Shown here: positions 47,459 to 59,900 of the stretch, piece by piece
Layout: every line of letters starts with the position of its first letter
How positions within the stretch are numbered: the first letter of the stretch is position 1
Assembly: GCA_022605955.1 (NCBI GenBank)
Contig: JAKCOZ010000005.1
Span: 53,445,762-53,509,761, forward strand
Length of the DNA stretch: 64,000 nt
Origin: Rallus limicola
Lineage: Eukaryota > Chordata > Aves > Gruiformes > Rallidae
Direction of reading: 5' to 3'
The notes under the pieces: generated by a model
What the model saw: only the letters and a program-made list of their open reading frames with translations
Told to the model about the DNA's origin: nothing
Databases searched by the model: none
Position numbers and translations under genes: made by a program

Positions 47459-47532
47459 AATCATAGAATCATAGAATTGTAGGGGTTAGAAGGGACCTCG
47501 AAAGATCATCGGGTCCAACCCCCTAAGAGTTG
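47459..47532 (-). repeat. CR1 LINE 3'-end fragment (minus, short)
   Basis: AATCATAGAATCATAGAATT, GTAGGGGTTAGAAGGGACC and TCGAAAGATCATCGGGTCC, then AACCCCC, form a typical inverted CR1 tail cut off after about 75 bp. It shares the CTCGARAGATCATCGGGTCC wording with the copy at 56845, so both belong to one subfamily. Confidence 0.88.
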
Positions 47533-47614
47533 AGGGTTTATCAATGTTTTCTAAATCTGCCCCATAAGGATGTACAAAGATGCTCAAAACTCTTTTAAAC
47601 TGCAAAAAATGTTG

Positions 47615-48596
47615 AAGTGGAGACCAGTGACAAGTGGTGTTCCTCAGGGTTTGGCACTAGGACCATCGCTGTTTACTATCTTTGTTGGTGACATGGACAG
47701 TGGGATCAAGTGAACCCTTGGCAAGTTTGACACCACCACCAAGCTCTGTAGTGTGGTGAACACACTGGAAGGAAAGTATGCCATCCAGAGGGACCCTGGC
47801 AGGCTGGAGAGATGACCCTGTGTGAGCCTTGTGAAGCTCAACAGGGCCAAGTGCAAAGTCATTCACATGAGTCAGGGCAATCCCAAGCACAGCTACAGGC
47901 TGGGTGGAGAATGGATTGAGAGCAACTCTGAGAGTAGGACTTAGAGTTGTTGGTGGATGAGAAGGTGAACACAATACAGCGGTGTGCACTTGCAGCCCAC
48001 AAACCCAACTGTATCCTGGGATGCGTTATAAACATGGCCAGCAGGTCAAGGGAGGTGATTCTTCCCTCTACTCTGCTCTGGTGAGACCCCACTTACATGT
48101 CCAAATCTGTAGTCCCCAGTAGAAGAAAGATGGGGACCTGTTGGAGTCCAGAGGAAGCCACAAAGATGATCAAAAGGGTGGAGCACCTCCCTATGAAGAG
48201 AGGCTGAGACAGTAGGGGCTGTTCAGCCTGAAGAAAAGAAGGATCCAGGGAGACCTTATAGCAGCCTTCTAGTACCTGAAGGGGCTACAGGAAAGCTGGA
48301 GAGGGACTGGTTACAAGGGCATGGAGTGATAGGACAAGGGGGAATGCTTTAAGGTAAAGGAGGGGAGATTTAGATTAGATATGAGGAAGAAATCCTTTAC
48401 TGTGAGGGCTGTGAAGCACTGGAAGAGGTTGCTCAAAGAAGCTATGGCTGCCTCCTCCCTGGCAGTGTTCAAGGCCAGGTTGGATGGGGCTTTGGGCAAC
48501 TTGGGCTATTGGAAGGTGTCCCTGCCCAGGGGAGGTTGGAACTAGATGAGCTTTGAGGTCCCTTCCAGCCCAAACCTGTCTGTGATTCTGTGATTG
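47615..48596 (+). repeat. CR1 LINE, about 1 kb 3' part with decayed RT end and 3'UTR
   Basis: The longest CR1 copy in the window. It enters inside ORF2: SGVPQG then LALGP at 47633-47665 corresponds to the reverse-transcriptase block usually read GVPQGSVLGP. A TGA stop follows at 47711, and the downstream FADD catalytic box is degraded to FDTT, with a further stop after LER. It continues through the C-terminal region, CTGAGACAGTAGGGGCTGTT, GGGAGACCTTATAGCAGCC, GGGGAGATTTAGATTAGATATG, the CTTCCAGCCCAAACC box and GATTCTGTGATTG tail. It is inactive and 5'-truncated. Confidence 0.93.
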
Positions 48597-51567
48597 TAGG
48601 AAATGCATAAGAAAAAAAGTTCTTGGCTTTTTTTCCATGACTCTACTTTCCACCACATGGAAGAGTCCATGTCACCTGAGTTTAGAGTCACCTGAGTTAA
48701 TATCTGTTTTACTTAATCTGGCTGCTTGACTCTTTGTGGATTCTGAATGAGTTTCAAGGCATCTGTCAGACACATTACTCTGACAGGACAGGAACCAGGA
48801 AAAAACATTATCTGATGAGCTTGTCTCAGGACAAAATCATCACAAGACCCTAAGGTGCCTTTTCATACAAGCATCGGCAGTGTTTCATTAAAAATCAATG
48901 GAAAATTACAGCGCTCCTGAAAACTCATCCACTAAAGAGAAACAATCCCTGCCAGGCATCTGCGGCCGAGGTGAGCACTTGCCTTACTGATGTTCAAAAT
49001 CAATTTCCAGTGGCAGCGATGTTTCACCACTCTAATCTTGTTGTCAGGGAAATCAGCTGAAATAAAATATTGCAGGTGCTCTTGCTTTCCAAAACTGTGA
49101 GTGGGCAACGTGCCCTGTTCTCTGCTGCTCCATGCTCCTGCAAGAGCAAAGGACCCAGGACTGCCACAGGGATGAGCAGAATGTGATGGCCAGGCTCTGA
49201 GCTTCACCCAGAGGATGTACTGCCTGCAATGATGGCTAAACTCAAAGACTTGTCTGTTTAGGGACAAAACCACAGACTAAGGTTTGAGGTTTTCTACCCC
49301 AGCTCCCCCAGCTGACCAATGTGGCCCTGAATATCTGTGTCCCCTCTGTGCACCTAGTTTCTCTTGCCTCAAGACAGGAAATTTTCGTTCTCCACCTTCA
49401 TTGTTGGCGTGTTTGCTCTGAAGAGCTGGACTGGCCTCTACCCGCCTGTTTGCACTGGCCTAGCACAATGGAGTCATAATCTGAAGTGTTGTTGTAAAAA
49501 TAGAAACAGAGAACAATGTCTTCCTTACAAATTAGGCTTTTCATGTATCTGTGTAAAATATGCTGCTTAAAATCCATGTGCTGTGCTAACCAGTAACTCA
49601 AATCAAAGGTGCAATTCCCATCACACTTGGCAATCAGTTGCAGGAAGCAGCCTGTGGATTTTCTACTTCATTTCTCCTTTCCTTGCGACGTTCTGTGATT
49701 TGTCTTCAAAGCCCCTCTGCTCTGAAGTTGGATGCAATCCCCATTAATGGCACTTTCATGTAGCTGAAGAAGTGTGTCAACATTTTCTAATACAGATTAA
49801 AGCTCCAGAAAACAAGGAGGGATGAACTGCTTGGATCTTGGGGCAGCAGTATGAAATAGAAAACATTACTGGGCATGACGTTTGAAATGGTCTGTCAGAA
49901 TGCCTCTTCCCAAAACTTCTTTTCAGTTTATCATTAAGCAAATACAACCTTAAATAAAGCCAGGTGGAAAACAGACAGTGTTTCTCCCAGGTGAAAGAAT
50001 AATTTGCAGAGATGCCAAATTTCAGGTTGCCTAATATTTTGATTTTTTTTAATTGAGGTATATGCTGCTCTCCCATATTTTGCTTACTATATTACTTTCT
50101 TGCTCAGGGGAAGAAAGGAAATACTATTAAAATAATCACTGAATAATAAATTTCTGCTCTTCTGCAACTAGTGACCACTGCTTTTTAAGATCAAAACATT
50201 TTAACAGCAATTTACATAATAATGTATGCTGGTCGTTTCAAAACTAATTTGGTTTTTTTGCCAGCTACAAGACACTATGATTGATGTTTCTCCCAACCAA
50301 AAGTAATTCCTCTGAGCTCAGCAGAGTTGCCTCTGATGTTCAAAAGGTGGAAGAAGAGGTGAATGAAAACTAATAAATCTTTTCAAGAGTAAATACAGTC
50401 TAAGAGGAGTTATAGCTAACAGGGAGTGTAAAAATTCCCAGAAATTCAAATGAATTAGAAGATTTGATTCAATTCAAAAATCATATTCAAGCATGGAATG
50501 ATTAACAGAAAAGTTAAATTAATTAATCTTAACCTAAGAGAAGTTTAAAGAGTTTTGGTTAGAGAAGAAAACCATTATAGATTCCTGTCACTTGGAAAAG
50601 CTACACATTTTCAAAGTTCATTTTCAGGTTACATGAGGATGAAAGTTTAAAAAGTGTAACATTTTCATAACACCAGTCTTGCTGTAAAGAAAATAGTAAA
50701 TAAATGGATCCACTGGAAATAACTATTTCAAGGTGTGGTCACAGCTGTCTGCAGCATCCTTAGCTTTAATGCCTTTGCAACAATCTAAAGATTTTGTACT
50801 CCATATCAAATGCCATTTTCACCATCATCAAAAGCCCACCACAGCAGCTGAGAAGCAAATAAAGGTGCATGTGTTTTATCACACTCCCCATCCAGGTGGC
50901 ACTGCCCATCGACACCAGCTGCCATAACACCCACAGAGCCTCCCTGGGGCCCTGCTGTGCCTGGCTGGATTCCCTTCAGGATTTACTCCTCCCTGTGCAG
51001 GAGTCACCACTGCTATGTTACTACTGCTGCTGCTACATCACTGCACGTGTTACTGCTATGGCAGGGAAATAGCTTTACACAAACTAGTTCAGGCCTTTCT
51101 GACAAAGGGAACAGTTCAGATCAACTATTTCATGTCATCTCATTTATCCCAGTGGAAACACCCAAAATCTTCTGTTAAAAGGGACAGCTTCCCATGGAAA
51201 CTTCTGATTCTGTGGAAATCACATTTTCGAGCTGAAAAATCCTGTCCAGTTATATACAGGACTTTTTTCTTCTTTCAAAAGAAAAAAAATCCTCTCTCAG
51301 CTCAACCAGGCACTTCAGCACCACTTCTGCACATCCTGGGTGGGCTGCAGCCAGCCTGCAGCCTCTTGCTCTCCTGCAAGCTCAGTCTGTGCTGAAAAGG
51401 CCATCAAATCATCCCTGATGGTAGGAAGAACCCTTCTTAGGTCATGGGGGCTGCATCACACTCCACTACATGAGTGCCATCCCATGTGAATAAAGGACAA
51501 GGGCAGCAGGTTTGCACTCACGGCCTCTCCCGTTCACTGGTGCACACACAAACACGCAGCGTTAGGG

Positions 51568-51619
51568 CCAGGCATTTCATCCATCGGCAAGGACCAGGCA
51601 TTTCACCCATCTGCACTTG
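51568..51619. repeat. 26-bp tandem duplication (2 copies)
   Basis: CCAGGCATTTCATCCATCGG and its neighbour CCAGGCATTTCACCCATCTG are adjacent 26-bp units (51568-51593, 51594-51619) differing at a few bases. Confidence 0.75.
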
Positions 51620-52102
51620 TTGCTTTCTCAGCATTACAATCCCTTCATTGTCTGCAGCAGCTGCCACACTGGAGAGGAAAGTGAAAGGCTTCTCAGCAGG
51701 ACATAAAGAATTAACAGTGTTTAAAACCTTCATGGTAGCCAAGAAAAAAAAAAACAACGCAACACCTACCTTCAGATTTTCTTATCAGAAAGTTTTAGTA
51801 TTTCCAAGATTTTTGCTTACAATGTTTAATATTTCTGCTTCCTAAGTCACAGGTTTAGAGCTGCTGCACAAATGTTTGGCTAGTCTATGCAAGCTGCAAG
51901 GTAAATAGCAGCTGAAGTTTGGACCTGGTGCTACATAACAATGGGCCTGATTCTGTTTCTGGAAAATGCAAAGCCAAGTTTCTCTCCTGGTCCTCCTTGG
52001 GAGCAGGAACTTTGTTTTAAAGCCCTTTCAAACTGTGCTTTGTGGGGAAATATGCATGGGAAAAGCCAGCATTAAGGTCAAACTTGAACAAGATGCAGAC
52101 AA

Positions 52103-52172
52103 AGCATCAGAGAGTCTGGTGTTGGAAGGGGCCTCAACATGTCATTTAATCTTTCCCCTGCCCAAACAGGAC
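52103..52172 (-). repeat. Probable old CR1 3'-end remnant (minus)
   Basis: GTGTTGGAAGGGGCCTCAAC, ATGTCATTTAATCTTTCCCC and TGCCCAAACAGG follow the inverted CR1 tail (GGTTGGAAGGGACCTC…GTCATCTAGTCC…CCCCTGCTC). Diverged. Confidence 0.5.
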
Positions 52173-55100
52173 TGATGGTATGTAAAATGTCAGCTATGGA
52201 AGTGCTGGAGTTCAGGCAAACCTAATGCTCCTGAACTCCTACACTTACCTTATCATGCCATGTAATCCATTACACTGGGGACAGCTAGATACAGCTCAAC
52301 GTGCCAAAGGTGCCGCTGCCTCAGCAGCTCAGAGGATCAGATGCTATTTTAAGCTGCGCTACCATAACCCTGGGATGATGCCTGAGGCAGCACTCTGCTT
52401 GCTGAGCCAGAGAGCAGGTCTGGCTGCAGGTTTCTTGCTCAAATGTGCATGGCATTGCCTGGGGTGGACACACACGCACCCCAAAGGACTGTGACCGAAT
52501 GTGGCACCTAAAACACCTCAGCCCATCACTAGCCACATCTTTGCATTAGGCAAAGCAGCTGGTTCAGGGCAGATTCAGTCAGCCTGAAGGTAAGCAACAG
52601 GAAACCCACGCTCTTTGCATAGATGGCAGCCAAACAAGTGACTGCTTCCTGGCTTATATTCCTGTGCATCTATCTTATTTCCCCTAATACCAGGCTTTTA
52701 TGGAAAACATACTCTTGTCCATTTCCTTGGTTTCTGCTTTTCTTTTTTCTACCATAGAAATTTTTTTCTTCCATTCTCACTTTGGCATCTGAAACTTTTT
52801 GCTGAACATTCTGGAAAACAGGGAAGCCATTTTTCCCCGAATCATATCCAGCAGCTGTAGGATGTGCCATAGCACACTGCAAGCTGTAGCACTAATGATG
52901 CTGCTGGGGTAATATCTCTCCCAAACCCTGACCCAGCATCCAGGACAAATCCACCATAGCATGAACCCCATTCATCCTTGGCTGTTTTTCCACAGTTACC
53001 AACACTGATTAATGCAGTGCAATACTGAGAACCAGCACAGCCAGCACAGGATATCTGCCCAAGAGGCCCCTTAGCCCTTCTTAGGAACTCTTCAGGAACA
53101 TGAGAAACAGAAGGTCCCAAATTTTTCAGTCTCAGAATCCTCAAAGAATTAAATCCACTCAAGTCAAAGGTGCTGAAGATTACAATGCCTTTCTGAGGTC
53201 TTTCTTTTCAAGTACATGGGTCCTCTGTCAACTTCAGAGCATAGGGTCTTCTGCCAGTATAAGTCACTGGGATATAGGGCCTCCAGCATCTGGAGAAACA
53301 GCCTGTAGTGAGGACAACCAGTCAAGCCCTTCCATCAGCATTACCTGTCCCCACTTCCATCTAACCCAGAGCAAGGAAGAGCACCACAGTTTTTAGGAAG
53401 ACACTGTTACAGCAAAGAGCCAGTGCTGTTAGCCAGCACTGCTTCTTGAGACTGCTTGCCTCTCCTTTCCAGGCAAAAAAAAAAACCCCTAGCTTTGATC
53501 CTCAAGCAGTGCAAGAAGAGAAGTAGCAAAAAGCTGCCTTACTTCCCCATAACCATGCAGAGAGCCTCCCATGGTCTGGAGTTGTTTTGTGAAACACCCT
53601 GTGGATTGCCTGGACGCATTTCAGTGAGATTTGTCTCATTTTGCCACTAATCTTCCACTTATTCTGATGCTATTTACCAAGTCTCATGTTCCCTTGACAA
53701 CCAGATGTTTGACGTAAGTTTGGAGATCGTCTTTTCCCCAGCACTCAGTCACAGTTAGAGGAATGACTTGTTGCCTTACACAGACAGAAGAGAGGAGCTA
53801 GGCAAATGGTCAAAGGCTCCTTTTATTCCCACTTTTTCTCCCTGGACTAAATTTCACACTCCTTGATCTGCTTACCTTGACCTTAGCATTCCAAATACAT
53901 CCTTCAGAGAACTGGGTTCCCATAAACAGTTGATTTAAAGAGCCTTGACTGACTTTACTGGTGTTAAACTGAAAATGCCAGAACATCTGGTTAAAATGCT
54001 AATAAGATTGTTCCAATTTCAGTTATTCTTTAATAATCTTTGTGCTCTATCAACTTGGCTATTGACTTGAGCCTAGCTCTAGGTAAACATATATTCATTG
54101 ATACTGTGCTACGGTGATGGAAGCTTTAAAAATATTAGAAGAGATAAGGTACAGATATAGAGAATATTCCACATTCTGCCTTTCATTTTTTGGATAGGCT
54201 CACAATGCAGCCACAGCCAAATATTCGTTCTTTCATTCGTCTCAATGCCACAAGCAATCACACAGTCTCAGGAAGGGCACTTCCTCTCCATCAGGGTTGA
54301 GAGGATATCTACTATTGTTCATTTTTTAGGAACAATCATAATATTTTTTATAATATGTTCAGGTTCTACCTAGTTATACTACTTAATGCTCTATCCTGGA
54401 TTTATTGCTATTACTTTCAATAAAAAGACCCTTGATTGAAATGCAGGCATCAGAGTCTATTTGCCTGCAAATTTAGTGCATTTACCTAGGCAGTTATTAT
54501 TAGTTTCTAACTCGGGAGCAGAACTGCCTTCCATGGGGACAGCTGATGGTGCACAGTGAGCTGAAATACTCAGGAAGCACCTCCCAGGCTGCTGCAGTGC
54601 ACAGCCCTCTATTTAAGACAGAATAAAATCTAACAAAACACTCCCTTAGACACAATGTCAATTGTTCTTCAATTCCCCAAGCACTATAATCATGTTAGCC
54701 TTTTCCATCTAGCAGAGCTTTGCACAACACTGAGGTCCCAAGAGCTCTCTCAGGACTGTATTACTGGAGAAAATGGGCATAGCTTTTCTTGCAAACAGAA
54801 ACCCCAAGGTTTCTTTGGATTCTGCTATCAGTGAAGCTAAATTTGTTCAAGGATTGATTAACACAGCAATAATTCACTGAGTTGTAGGGGAAATCCTCCA
54901 GCGCTGATTTTACAAACAATGAGGTCAATGCTTCTAATAAATCAACTTCATTCATGCTCTCTATAAATAAGTAACGTCCCAGACTGGGAAGAAGCTGGCT
55001 CATGTTTTACTGCCGTGCTTGTTCTGAAAGCACTGGGAATTTTAATTCTCTTTCATCCATTTCTAGACCAGATTCATTCTGCTTGATCTTCTGAATCTAC

Positions 55101-56844
55101 CTCCACCGCTTTTGTGTTCTTTGTCATATAAGCTGGCCAACACTGAAGTCTTACTTCCCAATGCTTTTTGAAAGATTACAGCATTTCATACCAGCTGCTT
55201 GAATAAAAAGGATTGGTGAACTGGCACATCTCTTCTGTTTGCTGTCACTGCATAGCAAATACCCAGCTGTGAAGACCTGTAGCCTTTTTCCCCACATAGT
55301 ACAAGTCATGAATCTTCCTATAGGATGACACTGTCTATATTAATCTATTCCCGTTGCAGAATGGGATGACAGAGCTGTCATTTGGTGTCAGCCTGCTTCC
55401 CCAATGTGGCCGCAAAATGAGTTGGGGGTGGGAATTTTCCCACCAATCCCACTGGGATCCTCAAACCTGTAGTGGCGGGGCAGGGACCAGGGAGTGCCCC
55501 TCCCCACGTGCAAGAAACAGGAATACAAGATGAACAGCAATCCCTAGAGGCAGTGGAGAGATGTCTGGAAAGGAGTTGTTGAAAAGTGTTAGATATCGTT
55601 TCTTTGATGCTTCCAGAAGTACCTGAAAGGTCCTGCTGAAAAAGCTTGTCTCTGCATAGTCAAGACCAGACTTCTAAAAGTCTTCAGCGTTGACTTCCAT
55701 ACCATGAGAGCATTGGAGGAGCATGTGTGTTTGCCTCTCCTTTTGTGAGATGCTTCCAGCAGGCATTTATCTAAGTTAATCTCCAGGTTTTCCATGCAAC
55801 CATGGAGTTAAAAAGGATATAACAAGCCTTACAAATACAAAAGCCAAGTATGACTTGACTTTGGCCTTAAGAAAAGCATAAAGAACTGCAAGACTCATTA
55901 AATAACAAGAATAATCAACCAATGCAAGCTTTAGATCAGCTGTTGAGGGATGACAGGTAGAAATAGGAAAGTCATGTTACCTCTGGCTAGATCGTTAATG
56001 AGACCATTGCTAGAACACACTGTCTAGTCCTAGCAACTGCCTGAAAAAGAATTTGGAAAAGAGCTACATGAAAATATGCCTTGTAGGAAGACACTAGATA
56101 AGCTATTTAGAGCAGAATAAATGATCCTATGAATCCTATCTGGCTTTAAAATCACTAAATGTCTGTGGCCTAAAGACAAAGCAGCAAATTCCTCACCACC
56201 TCATTAGACCCAGAGCTACACTGAGTGAAATCAGCTGAATCCCAGCCCCGCAGGCCTCTCTGTGATCCCACCACAGGGAGCAGACTGGAAATGTTTTTCA
56301 GATATTGTAAATATCAGATGGGCAAAAGTATTTGCTCAGCAGAACATAGATCTCATCCATTGATGAGGTGACAGGAAGTGGCGAGGTTTACTCAGAGCCC
56401 TTCCTTTGAAAAAATACGGGTGATCAGGCCTGCATGAGCTAGTGCTAGATGATTACAGCAGCAATTAAAGAAAGGTATTCAGTACAATTTACATCTAAAG
56501 TGAGGTATTTAGGCCAATTACAGGGAAAAATAGCACACTTTTGATTTTTCTTTCAGAAAGAATATCGTTAAGCTGCAGAATAAGTCTGAGGTAGCAAATT
56601 AATTTGGCTGTAATCAGATCTTGTTTGATATCAAGGAGAAAATGGGGAAACATGCCATGAGTAATGTGTGACGATTTCCTGGGAGCTCACCCTCATGTGT
56701 GGAAGTGAAGAATAGCCCAGGTTTGAGTCATGGGTCACTGGCAGACCCTGGGTGAGCCAAGGGTCCTATGACACCAGCTCTTATCTGCCCTGGGAATGTT
56801 GGCCACACGATGTTGTTGCATTGCATTCAGCAATGGGAACATTT

Positions 56845-56922
56845 CATAGAATCATAGGGGTTGGAAGGGACCTCGAGAGATCATCGGGTCCAACCCCACT
56901 GCCAAAGCAGCTCCCTAGCTCA
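56845..56922 (-). repeat. CR1 LINE 3'-end fragment (minus, short)
   Basis: CATAGAATCATAGGGGTTGG, AAGGGACCTCGAGAGATCAT and CGGGTCCAACCCCACTGCC, then AAAGCAGCTCCC, form an inverted CR1 tail truncated after about 75 bp. It is the same subfamily wording as 47459-47532. Confidence 0.88.
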
Positions 56923-59900
56923 TATTGCTCATATTACCAAGGAGGAAAGTTAAAAGGATAACCTAGTTAAAGCACCAGTCAATAGATCCCATCTGAGTTG
57001 ATTGTCATTCCGAGCCTAAAGGATGAGGACATGACTTAGTGTCTTTCTTACTCTTTTTTCCTTTGTCTGGCTTGCTTTGGTGAATGCCAGATTGTAGCAT
57101 CCCTAGGGCTTTCATTTGCAGATTTCCTGAATGATCCCAGCTTCAGCAGCCGCTATGTAACATCTCCTGAAGATATGTCCACAGCTGCTAAAATGAAGTT
57201 CTCTAGACAATGACCCAACTAAAATCAAAGCAGCACATGAAAGGTTGATCCTTGGCAACCCTATCTCTATTTTCTTCACCTGGGTCAGCCAAAGAAAGAT
57301 ATTTCTGAACACAAACATGACCCCAAATAGAATTCATGAATGTATTTGAAACACTTAGAAGGTGCTACAAAAATGCATTGCCCCCATTTACCTTGTTTTC
57401 CTGTTGAATATTCAAAGCTGATATTTCTTTAAGCATGGAATATGTTGGTTCAATTAAGTTACTTAGATGCCTGACAGTTATGGGAACCAAAGGGATCCAA
57501 AGACCTAAATTTCTTTGAGACATGTTTGAGTTTCAGTCCCTAGTTGGAACATAACAGGGATCCTCACGTTGCAGCCATAGAGACCCTTATTTAGGAGCTA
57601 CATGGTAATTTTAAAATCACTTTTCTTTAAACAAACTCTTGGAAAAAGAGTCCTGTCCTGCCTGGGGTAAGCCCCAAAGAGCAGCAGACATCTGTGAAGA
57701 GGAGGTAGATTCCCAATTCACTGTGAAAGCTTTCATAAAACTACGTTCAGGAAGAAAGGCAAAGGTTACCCAGCAGGCAAAGATACCCTCAGTATCCCCA
57801 GAGATATCAGTTGCTAGAGAACACATCATATTCAGTATACTGATAACTTCACAGAAATCAGTCTGAAAGGTGCTAGAGGAAGGAAATTGAGGTCTCTGAG
57901 ATATCCTGCCATTTGCTGCCATTGGTATTCCACCAACAATGCATTTGCTCTTGAAGATATGGTCTGGCCTTGAGTCATGCCTTGCAAAGATGATTATCAT
58001 CAGAGAGGGAGTAAAATCCCCTAGGGAAACCATTGATTGGTGCCCTCTTCAGAGATGTTCATCTTAAAGCTCAAATGTATGCCAAGGAAAGCATGCAAAA
58101 AAACCCCCCACAAAATAAGCTCTTAATTGCAGGTGGACTTTATACAAATGACTTGACAGTTATTCTGGTAAAGAGCAGAGAGGAAACTGGAAATTAACAG
58201 TTCTGGTGTTGCTGAAAATGTTTTGACTTATAGGTTGGTGTTGCAGCAGATTTAGGGCATATTCACAAGGGAGAAGTTGTATCTTTATATACCAAAAGAC
58301 CTGAGAAAATGAAGATTCAGTTCTCATCTCCCTGACCTCTGCTCTAGTCTAGTGTGGTATATTTTAATATACCACATGTGTGTATACACTTGTGTATTTT
58401 AAAGACAAAAGTATTGCTTAGTTTATTCTCATTGTTATTCTCCCTCCTTAGTATCTGATCTGTATTTAACACTGACCAGAACCAGTTATAGTTTAATATA
58501 AAGCTTTACCTGACAAATACATGCAGGAGGACAGAAGTTTGGTTTGAAGTAGCATACTGAAACTGAGCACAAGGTGAAGCCAAGAGTTTAAAGGACTATT
58601 AATACCTCTTGAGTGAGGCTTGTATGGAAAAGCCCCTTTGGAAGTGAAAGGAAAGCTGTAAGGCACACATGTAAAGAGCTTTCTATCTGGAAATAAAACA
58701 TTTGCTCAAGTGACTGCCTCTCTTAGAGCAGTAAGAACACAAAATTTCCATCTAAACTCCACTACACCTAACCAAACAATGTTTTTTTTCTCCATCTTCC
58801 TGATTTTACCCTCTTTCCCAGCTGGAAAAGAAAGAGATCTTGGGCATTTCTACTGCCAGTAAGTCAACCAGAATTGCAGTTGTTCTTATACTGGTGGACA
58901 TTAGTCTATGTTAAGTAACTTGCATCTTGTACATATAACCATAATGAATGGACAAATGCACAAACTTAATAGTTCAATAATGTGATAACACACACAAGAT
59001 GTGAAGATGGCTCCTGTGAAAGTTTGAGGCTTAACACAGAATAACTTACCTCAAAAAAATGAGAAAACCTTTCCGTCCAGGCAGGTGCTACCATCTCTGC
59101 TTGCTGTCATGCTCCTGGCGTCCCTCTCCAAAGCATATGGACCTTAATTTGTTGGCAGGAAAGCACTAGAATAAATAGATGACTTCTCCCATGTGGCATC
59201 ACATTAGACATTGCCTAAGTTATTGTGTATACTCTAGCTAGTGGTTTCAAAGTCATTTGGTTCTGTAAGTGCTTCTTCACAAGCATGGAAAAATTCCCTG
59301 TGATGTGCACATCCACACTCCTGTACAACAGCCAAACAAGTCTGAGCTATTGCATCCATGTTTGGTGTCATACCAGACCCTCACATGTTGCTTTGAGCTA
59401 CTAATCAAGGAAAAGAGATTCTGTGAGGGCAGCAGACAGTTTATGTCCCCTTTCTGTCAGTGCAGACCACGAATGTTGTGGCTGAAAGGCTCTTCCAAGG
59501 CAAAATTCAGTCCCACAAAATCACCAGGGCTTTGCTATGAACAAATGAAATACATTGCAGGAAGAGTTTGGCAAAGACAGGTGGATCAGGGGTGACCTAA
59601 GGAACAATAATATCAACAAAAAATTGTCATATTATTTTCAGGGACACAAGTTAATTAGCTCACAGCTTAGACCAGCTCATGGTCCACACAACAGATCCAG
59701 CCCACATGGTAAACCCATTTAGCTTTAGTAAACCCATTTGCTTTTCTGCTGTGGCCTTCAAGCAGGACAACAAGTTTCAGAGCTCTGTGTTAAAGCCCAT
59801 TAGCAAAATCCCCAGCAGACAGACCTGCAACAGAGGGCTGGTCATCCAAAATAGTTACTCAAACTGTAGCAAGAAATGCCTGGCTAATTTATGATTTAAA

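Larger units (their letters stand above)
48597..56844. other. Intron 1 segment, 48.6-56.8 kb
   Basis: Non-coding. Contains a possible CR1 remnant (52103-52172) and a 26-bp tandem duplication (51568-51619). No exon or RNA was recognised. Frames up to about 126 codons (51015-51395) lack motifs. Confidence 0.5.

Noticed and set aside
47644..48092. Minus-strand frames of 72-110 codons
   Set aside because: Antisense of the plus-strand CR1 element.
57617..58033. 138-codon minus-strand frame in intron 1
   Set aside because: No domain or conserved motif; ordinary composition.
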